64,000 nt of DNA from Polycyclovorans algicola TG408 (GTDB lineage: Bacteria; Pseudomonadota; Gammaproteobacteria; Nevskiales; Nevskiaceae): positions 2,598,830-2,662,829 of the forward strand of contig NZ_JOMH01000001.1 of the NCBI RefSeq assembly GCF_000711245.1. Direction: 5' to 3'. Below are positions 18,291-27,350 of this stretch, in pieces. The translations under genes were made by a program, and so were the position numbers. Each line of letters begins with the position of its first letter. Within the stretch, counting starts at the first letter, position 1. The notes beneath the pieces are model-generated. The model was not told the origin of the DNA, searched no databases, and saw only the letters and a program-made list of their open reading frames with translations.

Positions 18291-19361
18291 ATGGGATTTC
18301 TGAAATCGTTGTTTGGCCCCAAAGAAGCCAAAATGGTGTCCGTGGCGTCCTTGGGCGCCCACTTTGAAGTCCCCAGCGGTCAGACGGTCCTCGAAGCCGC
18401 GTTGAACAACAACGTCAAGTTTCCGCACAACTGCACCGTCGGCACCTGCGGCTCGTGCAAGTGCAAGCTCAAGTCGGGTCGCGTGAGCGCCCTCACCGAC
18501 TTCGGCTACACCTTGTCCCAGCAGGAAGTGCAGGCCGGCTTCATCCTCGCCTGCCAGGCGGTGCCCAAGGACGCGCTCACCGAAATCGATGTCGAGAGCG
18601 ACGGCGTGGTGATGCCGGAGGCGGAAAAGTTCACCGCCAAGATGGTGTCCAGCGAATCAATGACCCACGACATTCTCAAGGTCACCCTGCAGCTCGATCG
18701 GCCCCTCCTCTATGTGGCCGGCCAGTACGCCAACCTCAGCTACGAAGGCTTGCCCAAGGCGCGCAACTATTCGTTTGCCGATGCTGCGCACCTCAAGGGC
18801 CGCGGCGAGGTCAGCTTTTTCATCCGCAAGGTGCCGGGTGGCGCGTTTACCGAAGCGCTGTTCGACGGCAAGCTGAAAGACGTGTCCTTTGAAGTCGACG
18901 GCCCGCACGGCAACTTCCACCTGCATCCCGGCAGCGCCCCGATGGTCTGCATCGCCGGCGGCAGCGGACTTGCTCCGCTGCTCAGCGTGCTGGAAACCGC
19001 CCGCCGTGATCGGGTCGACCGTCCCTGCATCATGCTGTTCGGCGCCCGCACCCAGGCCGACCTGTACGCCATGGAGCAGATCAAGGAACTCGCGGCCGGC
19101 TGGGCGGGCAAGTTCGTCTTCATGCCGGTGCTGTCGCACGAAGCGGCCGACACCTCGTGGACCGGCGCGCGTGGCTTGGTGACCCAGTTCATCACCGACG
19201 CCATGCCCGACATCAACTGGGCCGAGGCCGAGGGCTACATGTGCGGCCCGCCGGGGATGATCGATGCCGGCATCGCATCAATGACCGAGCAAGGCATGCG
19301 TCTTGAGGCCATCCATTACGACAAGTTCACCGACGAGAGTCACACCGCCAAGATGCCCTGA
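18291..19361 (+). CDS. 2Fe-2S ferredoxin / FAD / NAD(P) oxidoreductase
   Basis: The 356-residue protein fuses an N-terminal plant-type ferredoxin to a ferredoxin-NADP-reductase module. The cluster ligands are Cys48, Cys53, Cys56 and Cys88. The flavin site is RNYSFAD (about 160), then GPHGNF and the nucleotide-binding IAGGSGLAPLLS (about 222); the C-terminus has MCGPPGM. This layout is that of electron-transfer subunits of ring-hydroxylating or other multicomponent oxygenases. AAGGAGTGAAG before ATG 18291 fixes the start. No oxygenase subunit is in the window, so its electron acceptor is unknown. Confidence 0.9.
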   Translation: MGFLKSLFGPKEAKMVSVASLGAHFEVPSGQTVLEAALNNNVKFPHNCTVGTCGSCKCKLKSGRVSALTDFGYTLSQQEVQAGFILACQAVPKDALTEIDVESDGVVMPEAEKFTAKMVSSESMTHDILKVTLQLDRPLLYVAGQYANLSYEGLPKARNYSFADAAHLKGRGEVSFFIRKVPGGAFTEALFDGKLKDVSFEVDGPHGNFHLHPGSAPMVCIAGGSGLAPLLSVLETARRDRVDRPCIMLFGARTQADLYAMEQIKELAAGWAGKFVFMPVLSHEAADTSWTGARGLVTQFITDAMPDINWAEAEGYMCGPPGMIDAGIASMTEQGMRLEAIHYDKFTDESHTAKMP

Positions 19362-19438
19362 GGCGCTCGTTCGCGTCGCACGCCAGATCCGGAGCGCACG
19401 CACCTGTTTTTTATGGTTTCACCAAGGAGTTGATCCAA

Positions 19439-20206
19439 ATGCGTGGTTTGAAAGACAAAGTTGCCCTGGTCACCGGTGCGGCAAGCGGTATCGGTTTGGC
19501 CATCGCCAAGCGCCTGGCCGAAGAAGGCATGGTGGTCGGCGTGCTCGACATGAACGCTGAAGCGGCGGCCAAAGCCGTTGAAGAAATCAAGGCCGCTGGC
19601 GGCAAGGCCGAGGCCGGCATCTGCGACATCACTGACTACGACGCGGTCACCAAGGCGGTCGCCGAAGTCGAAGCCAAGATTGGCCCGACCTGGGCGCTGG
19701 TCAACAACGCCGGCTGGGACAAGCCCATCCCCTTCCTCAAGACCACACCGGACTTTTGGAAGAAAGTCGTCGACATCAACTACATGGGCCCGCTACACAT
19801 GACCCACGCCGTGGTGCAAGGCATGGTCAAGCGTGGCGGCGGCCGGGTGATCTTCATCGCCTCGGATGCCGGTCGCGTGGGTTCCAGCGGCGAAGTCGTT
19901 TACTCCGGCACCAAGGGCGCCACCATTGCCTTTGCCAAGGCGCTGGCGCGTGAAGTGTCGCGCAAGAACGTGACACTGAACTGCGTCGCCCCCGGCCCGA
20001 CCAACACGCCTGCGATGGATGCCTTTGTCGGCACCGGCGAAGAAGGCCAGAAGATTCGTGACGCCATGGTCCGCGGCGTGCCGCTGGGCCGCATCGGCGA
20101 GCCCGAAGACTACCCCGGCCTTGTCGCGTTTCTCGCCAGCGACGACGCCAGCTTCATGACCGGCCAGACCATCAGTGTCTCCGGCGGGCTGACGATGCAC
20201 GGCTAA
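19439..20206 (+). CDS. BadH-like short-chain dehydrogenase
   Basis: The 255-residue protein is a classical SDR with GAASGIG (13-19), NNAGWD near 90, the catalytic Ser in IASDAGRVGSSGE, Tyr155 and Lys159 (YSGTK), PGPTNTPAMD, and a VSGGLTMHG C-terminus. NNAGWD, SDAxRVGSSGE and SGGLTM are features of BadH, 2-hydroxycyclohexanecarboxyl-CoA dehydrogenase, so a hydroxyacyl-CoA substrate with a ring is plausible. AAGGAG precedes ATG 19439. It closes the run of catabolic genes and is followed by a terminator. Confidence 0.88.
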   Translation: MRGLKDKVALVTGAASGIGLAIAKRLAEEGMVVGVLDMNAEAAAKAVEEIKAAGGKAEAGICDITDYDAVTKAVAEVEAKIGPTWALVNNAGWDKPIPFLKTTPDFWKKVVDINYMGPLHMTHAVVQGMVKRGGGRVIFIASDAGRVGSSGEVVYSGTKGATIAFAKALAREVSRKNVTLNCVAPGPTNTPAMDAFVGTGEEGQKIRDAMVRGVPLGRIGEPEDYPGLVAFLASDDASFMTGQTISVSGGLTMHG

Positions 20207-20227
20207 GCCGTCGCCATTATTGAGTTC

Positions 20228-20266
20228 AAAAAGGCCGCGTCACGATCATCGTGACGCGGCCTTTTT
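20228..20266. terminator. Bidirectional terminator between SDR and phosphatase genes
   Basis: AAAAAGGCCGCGTCACGAT and its complement ATCGTGACGCGGCCTTTTT form a stem of about 19 bases with almost no loop, with A and T tracts on either side. It can stop transcription of both convergent genes. Confidence 0.9.
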
Positions 20267-20278
20267 ATGTGGCACACC

Positions 20279-21622
20279 TCAGTCGACTGTTGGGCACTCC
20301 GGCGCCAGGCGCGCGTTCACCTGCTCACGCACCACTGACAACGGGCAAGCGCCGCTCACCGCATCGTCTTCACAACCAGGGAACGTCAACACCACGCGTC
20401 CGGGTGGATTTTCGCGGTTAAGTTCCTCGGCGCCGCGCATCTGCGACAGGGTCTGGTAATGAATGACCGGCCGGACGTAAACCTGATCATTGACCGTATG
20501 CCGCCAGCGCTCCAGCGCGATGGTGACGCCGGAGCCGTGGCGGTCGGGCTGGTCCGGCAAGGTCCAGTTCAACCCCAGCAACGCGCCGATGACGGCCAGG
20601 TGGAGGTCACGGCCAACGATGGCCACAAAGTCTTCGCCAGGCGGCGGGACCGTCACCTGCGGGGTCTGGCCTGACTGGTCATCCAGTGCGCCCAGCAGCA
20701 CCCGCATCAGTGGCGTGCCGTGCTGCGCAGCCAGGTACGGCGTCCGCTTGGTGATGTCGAGGTAGCGGTTGCGTGGCGCCAGCAACTTGCCCAAGGCTTC
20801 GGGCGAGGCGGCCTGCCCCCAACCGACCTGATCGGCAGGAAAACCTTCCACGTATTCCAGCAGAATGTTCTCGCCCACTGTGGCGGCAGCCATCAGCCCG
20901 CCCTCGAGGCGAATGCCTTCAGGCTCGGCGCGGATGGCATTGGCAAACTGGTCAATACCGCACGCGGACAGGTTGCCGATGCACACGCCGCGTGGACGAA
21001 CCTTGAGGAGCGACTGCATGAACTCCAGGGGCGCTTGCAGCTCGCGCATCGGCTGGTTGATATCCCCGTCAACGGCGGCAAGCAGCGCGTCTTCGGCGCG
21101 GCCAACGGCCAATGGACAGGTGCCCAACTCCACCGGGTGAAACAGTTTGTCCGGCGCCGTCTGTGGCATGAAGCCCGTGCGCAGATCACATCCCGGGAAC
21201 ACATTTTCGACCAGTACCTGGGCACTGAAGGGAATGCGTCGCGTGGAGTTGTCGGCCCAGACCGACACCGCATCCTCTGTTGGGCACCCGGTGGGCGAGA
21301 GCAAGCCCAGGTCGGCGTAATGCATCCGGTAATAGCGCCCCAGATAACCGATGAGCTTGGCGCCGTGCACGGTCAGGTCGCCGGGTTCGATGCCCCAGTC
21401 AGGCCACGGCCGGAACGACGATTCCGACAATTGCTCCGCCGTCTGGTTGGGCGAACGCACGCCATGGCGCAGCAACATCACCACCTTCTCAAGGGCCATG
21501 CCTTGCACACCGCCGACGGCCTTGGTCGGCGCGGCCTCGGCATGGACCTGAAGTGAGAACAGCCACAGGACCGGGGTAAAAAGCCCCACGACCAGACTGG
21601 CGAAACGGAAACGACAGCGCAT
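20279..21622 (-). CDS. Histidine acid phosphatase family protein (phytase/glucose-1-phosphatase type), altered HD motif
   Basis: This 447-residue protein has a Sec signal (cut after about 28, VHA) and the catalytic RHGVRSP at 52-58 of branch-2 histidine acid phosphatases. The proton-donor motif, normally HDTN, reads R338-D339-L-H (GRDLHLA), so the His is lost and the Asp kept. Eight or more Cys suggest periplasmic disulfides. ATG 21622 follows GAGGAG. It probably hydrolyses a phosphomonoester in the periplasm, but the changed motif makes activity uncertain. Confidence 0.82.
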   Translation of the reverse strand: MRCRFRFASLVVGLFTPVLWLFSLQVHAEAAPTKAVGGVQGMALEKVVMLLRHGVRSPNQTAEQLSESSFRPWPDWGIEPGDLTVHGAKLIGYLGRYYRMHYADLGLLSPTGCPTEDAVSVWADNSTRRIPFSAQVLVENVFPGCDLRTGFMPQTAPDKLFHPVELGTCPLAVGRAEDALLAAVDGDINQPMRELQAPLEFMQSLLKVRPRGVCIGNLSACGIDQFANAIRAEPEGIRLEGGLMAAATVGENILLEYVEGFPADQVGWGQAASPEALGKLLAPRNRYLDITKRTPYLAAQHGTPLMRVLLGALDDQSGQTPQVTVPPPGEDFVAIVGRDLHLAVIGALLGLNWTLPDQPDRHGSGVTIALERWRHTVNDQVYVRPVIHYQTLSQMRGAEELNRENPPGRVVLTFPGCEDDAVSGACPLSVVREQVNARLAPECPTVD

Positions 21623-21880
21623 TGATTGATGCTCCTCAAGGATCGCGCGGGCCCTGCCGACACCTTCGGAAAGCCCTCGGGTGCTTGCAGCAGAACGCGC
21701 CGTTGACGTGCCGAATGGTATCAGTCCATACCTATTTTCATGCGTCGGCTGCGGCGTGAGGCGCGACCGTCCCTTGCCACGGCTCAGCCTGCTCAACAGG
21801 GGCTGCGTCGGGCACACGCAGCGGATCGCCGACTGATGACCCGACGCACTTGCGTCTGGTAACAGACTGTGAATTAATAC

Positions 21881-21895
21881 TGAACACGATGTTCA
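21881..21895. promoter_or_regulatory. Palindrome upstream of the Rph-like dikinase
   Basis: TGAACA-CGA-TGTTCA is a perfect 15-base inverted repeat 59 bases before ATG 21955, next to AT-rich promoter-like sequence (TTAATACTG). The surrounding gap of 332 bases holds no gene. The half site TGTTCA recurs in the palindrome upstream of TonB receptor B. Confidence 0.5.
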
Positions 21896-21954
21896 TTTTT
21901 CACATCGAAAATCGACGCCAGTTCAAGAGCGACGACTTAACCCTGGAGAGAGAC

Positions 21955-24717
21955 ATGTCCGAGACGCACAACATCACCCCCATCTGGTTCGCCGATCCCG
22001 ATGCCACTGACCATGCCCGTGTCGGTGGCAAGGGCGCCAACCTGGGCCGCCTCACCGGCGCCGGTTTCGTCGTGCCCCCCGGCTTCGTGGTGCCCACTGA
22101 TTCTTACAACGCGCACATCGAAAAGCTGAAGGGCCAGATTTCTGAATTGCTCGCCAGCGTCGACTACAACGATGCCGATCAGCTCGACAAAGTCGTCGAG
22201 AAGATTCGCAAGATCATCACCGATGGCGAAATGCCAACCACGGTCAGCAGCGAAATCATCGCGGCTTATCAGCGCCTTGGCGACATTTACGTCGCCGTCC
22301 GTTCATCCGGCACCGCCGAAGATCTCGAAGGCGCCTCCTTCGCCGGCCTGCACGACACCTACCTCGACATCAAGGGCAACGCCGACGTCATTGATGCCGT
22401 CAAGCGTTGCTGGGCCTCGTTGTGGACCGCCCGCGCCGTGTCGTATCGCAAGTCGCAGGGCTTCACCGCGTTCCCGGCCATCGCCATCGTCGTGCAGACC
22501 ATGGTCGAGTCGGAAGTATCGGGCGTGATGTTCACCGGCAACCCGATCAACACCGCTACCGACGAGCTGATGATCAACGCCAGCTGGGGCCTCGGCGAAG
22601 CCGTGGTGTCAGGCATTGTCACGCCGGACGAGTACATCGTCAGCCATCGCAACCTCAAGGTACTGCAGAAAACCCTCGGCACCAAAAAGGTCGAGATCGT
22701 CCGCGATCCGTCCAAGGGCTCGGGCACGCTGCATCGCGACGTCGAAGAAAAGCGCGCCAAGAAATTCACCCTGAACGACACCAAGGCCGGCGAACTGGCT
22801 GAGATCGGCCGGCGTATCCAGGCCTACTACGACGGCATGCCGCAGGACATCGAGTGGGGCTACGCCGGCGGCCAGTTCTACATGTTGCAGTCACGCCCGG
22901 TCACCAGCGTTGAGTTCTCTTGGGACGCCGACGTCACCGAATCGGTGCAGGGCAACTCAGATGCGGTGCCCTACGACAACATCTGGTCGCGTGTCTTCCC
23001 CGAAGAAATGTGGACCGGCGCCATCAGCCCGCTGATGTTCTCCTGGCGCTGCTGGGGTTTGAACCAGTGCCACAGCGTCGGTGTGCATGTGGCCGGTTAC
23101 CCCGAGCAGGACTACACCACCCGCCGCTTGTGGCGCTATTACAAGGGCGTGTCGTACTACAACGTCGAGGCCGACCGTCACCGCATCAAGCAGTCGATTC
23201 CGCCGCAGTTGCGCCCGGGCATGCTGCACAAGATTCCGAAGGCCTGGCACGAAGAAGTGATGAACGCCGACTTCGATTGGGGTCGTTATATCGAGTTTTT
23301 CCTGCGCACTGAAACTCTGCGTCCCGACATGGGCTTCAACTGGCCCAAGGCGATCAAGGAAGACTTCATCGAGAGCCCGACCTACCGTGAAGCCACCCGG
23401 CCGCGCACCGAAGAAGAGCGGCGCGCGATGAGCGATGACGAGCTCAAGGCGCATCTGGCCGAGGTCATCCGACTGGAGATCTCATCCTACGATCCGCCGT
23501 GGTACGGCCTGCTCTGGTACATGGGCGAGTCCCTAGGCTGGATCGGCTGGATCACACAAAACTGGTACACCGGCGGCCGTCCAGCCATCTTCATGGACCT
23601 GATGACCGGCACCCGCAAGGAGTGCATCACCGGCATCGAGTCTCACGCCCTGTGGGATCTGGCCAACGACATCTACAAGTCGCCCGAGTTGCTGGAGCTG
23701 TTCCGCAAGTACCCGGACGAGCGCTTCTTCGACTTCATCGGCCAGTGTGTCGACGGGCCCAAGTTCAAGAAGAAGTACGAAAAGCATGTGCGCGAGCGTG
23801 GGCATCGCGGCCATCCCGATCGTGACATCTACTTCGACCGCCGCGCCGACAGCGTGATGGTCGACCTGCGCATGTTCCCCGGCTTGTTCGGCACGCCCGA
23901 CCCTCGTATCCACGAACTCAAGACCCGGCAGCGTTTGGAAGAAACCATCCAGCACGTCTACGACAACCTGGCGGGGCAGCCCGAGTACGGCATCTTCAAG
24001 GCCAAGCTGTTCAAGTTTCTCATCGACTTCTCGCACAACGCCATCGAGTACCGCGACAACGAGCGTGAAGTGATGGACTGGTCGACCTACGACATCAAGA
24101 TCTGCTTCGAAGAGGTCGGTCGTCGCTGCGTCGAGCGTGGCGGTCTGAAGGAAATGAAAGAAGCCTACTTCCTGACCATGGAAGAGCTCTACGCCGTGCT
24201 CGCCGGCACCGAGAACAAGCGTCTCACCCGCGCCAAGATCGATGCGCGGCGCAAGAACTTCGATGCCATGAACACCAAGTCCAAGCACCCGGCCGCGTTC
24301 ATCGTTGCCGACCGTCCGGCGCCCATCGACCAGCCCGAGCTCTCGGGTGACGGCGTGCTCAAGGGCAAGACCACCAGCACCGGCAAGGTCACCGGCACCG
24401 CACGCGTGGTGTTCGAGCTGAGCCAGATCGGCAAGGTCAAGCCGGGGGACATTCTGATCGTGCACGCCACCGATCCGGGTTGGACGCCGGTGTTCATGTT
24501 GATCAAGGGCATCGTGCTCGAAACCGGCGGTCTGATCAGTCATGGCGCGCTGCTGGCACGTGAGTTTGGCCTGCCGGGCGTGCAGATCGAAGGCGCGTTG
24601 CAATTGATTCCCGACGGCGCGACCATCACGCTGGACGGCGACAGCGGCGCAGTGATCATCCACCCGGATGACGACACGCCGACTGAAGCGGATTCGGATC
24701 TCGAAGCCGCCGCCTGA
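21955..24717 (+). CDS. PEP-synthase-like dikinase, rifampicin-phosphotransferase (Rph) architecture
   Basis: The 920-residue protein has an N-terminal ATP-grasp PPDK_N domain (GGKGANLGRL near 22, AVRSSGTAEDLEGASFAG near 117, ending QSRPVTS near 318). A central domain of about 400 residues contains GHRGHPDRDIYFDRR. The C-terminal swivelling domain carries the phospho-carrier His863 in SHGALLAREFG. This is the order of Rph, which transfers the ATP beta-phosphate through His to a bound small molecule; PEP synthase itself has a different C-terminal half. GGAGAGAG precedes ATG 21955. The acceptor is unknown. Position before TonB receptor A suggests it acts on an imported compound. Confidence 0.85.
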   Translation: MSETHNITPIWFADPDATDHARVGGKGANLGRLTGAGFVVPPGFVVPTDSYNAHIEKLKGQISELLASVDYNDADQLDKVVEKIRKIITDGEMPTTVSSEIIAAYQRLGDIYVAVRSSGTAEDLEGASFAGLHDTYLDIKGNADVIDAVKRCWASLWTARAVSYRKSQGFTAFPAIAIVVQTMVESEVSGVMFTGNPINTATDELMINASWGLGEAVVSGIVTPDEYIVSHRNLKVLQKTLGTKKVEIVRDPSKGSGTLHRDVEEKRAKKFTLNDTKAGELAEIGRRIQAYYDGMPQDIEWGYAGGQFYMLQSRPVTSVEFSWDADVTESVQGNSDAVPYDNIWSRVFPEEMWTGAISPLMFSWRCWGLNQCHSVGVHVAGYPEQDYTTRRLWRYYKGVSYYNVEADRHRIKQSIPPQLRPGMLHKIPKAWHEEVMNADFDWGRYIEFFLRTETLRPDMGFNWPKAIKEDFIESPTYREATRPRTEEERRAMSDDELKAHLAEVIRLEISSYDPPWYGLLWYMGESLGWIGWITQNWYTGGRPAIFMDLMTGTRKECITGIESHALWDLANDIYKSPELLELFRKYPDERFFDFIGQCVDGPKFKKKYEKHVRERGHRGHPDRDIYFDRRADSVMVDLRMFPGLFGTPDPRIHELKTRQRLEETIQHVYDNLAGQPEYGIFKAKLFKFLIDFSHNAIEYRDNEREVMDWSTYDIKICFEEVGRRCVERGGLKEMKEAYFLTMEELYAVLAGTENKRLTRAKIDARRKNFDAMNTKSKHPAAFIVADRPAPIDQPELSGDGVLKGKTTSTGKVTGTARVVFELSQIGKVKPGDILIVHATDPGWTPVFMLIKGIVLETGGLISHGALLAREFGLPGVQIEGALQLIPDGATITLDGDSGAVIIHPDDDTPTEADSDLEAAA

Positions 24718-24725
24718 GGGTAAAA

Positions 24726-24755
24726 GCCGTGTCCGGCCGTCTGGCCGGGCACGGC
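24726..24755 (+). other. Stem-loop after the dikinase gene
   Basis: GCCGTGTCCGGCC and GGCCGGGCACGGC pair over 13 positions (one G-T) around GTCT. No T tract follows, so it may attenuate or stabilise the transcript between the dikinase and TonB receptor A rather than end it. Confidence 0.5.
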
Positions 24756-24888
24756 GATAACAAACAGACGTCATCAAGCAGGCAGAAAGTGTTCGGCATC
24801 GTTTCACGAGCACCCTCTGCTTTCCGATGTAATCGAGGGTTGCCAGCCCCAGCCCAGACGGGGCGGCAAATAAATGAGGAGTTACACC

Positions 24889-27270
24889 ATGTTCGATCCT
24901 TCCCGTCGCCTCGTGATCGGGGTTGCCGCCGCCATGTTCGCCTGCGGCGCACAGACGGTGTCCGCCCAGGCCACTGATCCGGTCGTCACTGACGAAGATG
25001 CCACGCCACCGGAGCCCGCGCCGCGACGCCGCACTGGGCTGCTAGAGGAAATCGTTGTCACCGCTCAGAAGCGCGAAGAGAATATCTCTGACGTGCCCAT
25101 CGCCATCCAGGCGTTCACGCCTGACGCGCTGGCCGCGCGCGGCATCGAAAACCAGATTGGTTTGATGCGGGCGGTACCCAGCCTCGACGTGGGCAGCCAG
25201 GCCGGCTACGCCACCATCTTTCTGCGCGGCATCGGCACCGAGGCGTTTCTGACCGCCGACCCCAGCATCGCCAGTTATGTAGACGGCGTTTACTTCCCGT
25301 TCTCACCGACTTTCATCCAGGATTTTGCAGGGGTTGAGCGGGTCGAGGTGCTGAAAGGCCCACAGGGCACGCTGTTCGGCCGAAACGCCGTCGGCGGCGC
25401 CATCAGTGTGACCAGTAAAGCGCCGGACTTTGAAGAACAGACCACGACCGTGGATGTCACGGCCGGCAACTTCAATCTGATCAAGCCGCGCATTTACACC
25501 AACATCCCGCTGTCCGACAACTTCGCCGTCAATGTGAGCGCCTACTACTCCCGTTCGGACTACCACCTTGACGGCACCTCCGGCGGCGAACCCCTGCGCG
25601 AGCAGATTGACGAGGGCGTGCGCATCAAGGCGCGCTGGATTCCGATGGACAACCTCGACCTGACAGCGGGCTTCACCCGCACCCGCAACCAAAACAACGG
25701 CGCCATAGGCCAGAACCTCAACCCCAGCCCGTTGGGTCAGGTCACGTTGATTCGTCCTCCCGAAGATCCCACGACGGTCAACGTCGACGAACGTCTCTAC
25801 GGCGTCTCCAACACGCAGTTGATCAGCGGTGAAGCCACCTACAGCGCGCCGTGGCTGGACATCAAACTGTTGGGCAGTGACCAGCAGAGCAGCCTGCTCT
25901 ACAACTACGACTTCGACGGCTCCAACCTGCCCTTGGTGTCTTTCGACGTGCCGGGTCACCCCGCGGACATTCAGCAGGGCGAACTCCAGTTGATTTCCAC
26001 CAACGGTATGCCTGGCAGCGACTGGCTTAAGCTCACCGGCGGGGTCTTCTACTTCCGCAACACGCAAGGTTTCGATCCGGTGGAGCTCACCGTCGGCAAC
26101 ATCAACCCCGTCGGCCCCATACTCAGCCCGATTCTTGGCGGGCTTAACCTTGATGACACCATCTTGGGTGATTTGACCGACCTCGATGGCCGCCTCTACC
26201 GCGTCCGCGCATCGGCACAGGTCAAAACCGAGTCCATCGGCTACTACCTGCAGGCCACCTTTGATGTCACCGACTGGTTCTCACTGACCCTCGGCGGCCG
26301 GTATCAGGACGAAGAGCGCGGTCTCGCCAAGTCCACCATCTCGGCGGTGGTTGGTGATTTGGACGTGGGTGAAACCTTCCTCGGCGGCCCGCCCATCGTC
26401 TGGACCATGGCGCGCGATGAAAACAACCGCGTGGTGCCGGGAACCGATACCACCAAAGGTTTTTTCCCCAAGGTGACGCTCGACTTCAAGCCTTTTGAAG
26501 ACAACACGCTGGTCTACATGAGCTACCAGGTGGCCGAAAAGGCGCACGCTTACAACGCGTTCGCCATCTATCTGCGGCCGCAGTACATTCGTCCTGAAGA
26601 AACCACGGCCTACGAAGTTGGCGTTAAAACCAACTTCTTCGATGGCCTGATGCAGTTCAACGCTGCGGCGTTTTACTACGACATCAAAGATATGCAGACC
26701 CAATACATCTCGCTGCTCTCCGGCGGCGCCCTGGCGTTTGAAAACGCGCCCGAAGCCGAGTCGATGGGCGTCGAGTTCGACATGGTCACGGCGCTTTTCC
26801 CGAATGTCCTCAACGGCGTGTCGCTGGCGGCCAACGCGGGCTACATTGACGCCACTTTTGGCAGTTATCCTAGAGCAGCAGGCTATAGCCCGACCACCGG
26901 CCTCTTCAGCCCGAACAACGATTTTTCGGGCAATCGCCAGACGCGTACGCCCGAGTTTTCGGGCAGCATCGCGCTGACCAAGATGTGGGAATTCGGCAGC
27001 GGCGAGCTCGAAATCGGCGCCGACTACTACTACAACAGCGGCTTCTTCTACAGCGCGTCAAATGACCCTGCCTACGAACAGGAGGACTACAACCTGGTCG
27101 GCGCTTACGTCAGCTACAACCATTTGCCGTGGGACATGAACGTTCGCGTGTTCGGCAACAACATCACTGACGAGTTTTATACCCAAGGGGTGATCTCGAC
27201 CGACTTCGGCGGCGTCTTCACCGTTGCCCAGCCGGCGATCTACGGCGTGCGCGTGACCTGGGAGTTCTGA
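24889..27270 (+). CDS. TonB-dependent outer-membrane receptor A
   Basis: The 793-residue protein has a signal peptide (cut near VSAQA), a plug domain beginning EEIVVTAQKREENISDVP, FLRGIG and VEVLKGPQGTLFGRNAVGG, and a 22-strand barrel ending in the aromatic VTWEF. These are the marks of the catabolite-associated receptors common in sphingomonads and related degraders. AGGAG before ATG 24889 sets the start; an ATG 15 bases earlier overlaps the ribosome site. It is followed after 80 bases by OmpA-like A. Receptor B at 47173 is a clear paralogue with the same partner. Confidence 0.95.
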   Translation: MFDPSRRLVIGVAAAMFACGAQTVSAQATDPVVTDEDATPPEPAPRRRTGLLEEIVVTAQKREENISDVPIAIQAFTPDALAARGIENQIGLMRAVPSLDVGSQAGYATIFLRGIGTEAFLTADPSIASYVDGVYFPFSPTFIQDFAGVERVEVLKGPQGTLFGRNAVGGAISVTSKAPDFEEQTTTVDVTAGNFNLIKPRIYTNIPLSDNFAVNVSAYYSRSDYHLDGTSGGEPLREQIDEGVRIKARWIPMDNLDLTAGFTRTRNQNNGAIGQNLNPSPLGQVTLIRPPEDPTTVNVDERLYGVSNTQLISGEATYSAPWLDIKLLGSDQQSSLLYNYDFDGSNLPLVSFDVPGHPADIQQGELQLISTNGMPGSDWLKLTGGVFYFRNTQGFDPVELTVGNINPVGPILSPILGGLNLDDTILGDLTDLDGRLYRVRASAQVKTESIGYYLQATFDVTDWFSLTLGGRYQDEERGLAKSTISAVVGDLDVGETFLGGPPIVWTMARDENNRVVPGTDTTKGFFPKVTLDFKPFEDNTLVYMSYQVAEKAHAYNAFAIYLRPQYIRPEETTAYEVGVKTNFFDGLMQFNAAAFYYDIKDMQTQYISLLSGGALAFENAPEAESMGVEFDMVTALFPNVLNGVSLAANAGYIDATFGSYPRAAGYSPTTGLFSPNNDFSGNRQTRTPEFSGSIALTKMWEFGSGELEIGADYYYNSGFFYSASNDPAYEQEDYNLVGAYVSYNHLPWDMNVRVFGNNITDEFYTQGVISTDFGGVFTVAQPAIYGVRVTWEF

Positions 27271-27350
27271 TCATGACCCTCATCCGAATTCTCAAGACCT
27301 CACGCCTGCGTCAACACGACGCCACGCCGCGCTTTGACAAGGATCACACC

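Noticed and set aside
23533-24813. Open frame of 426 codons antisense to the dikinase
   Set aside because: No domain pattern is visible and the sense strand is conserved end to end, including His863.
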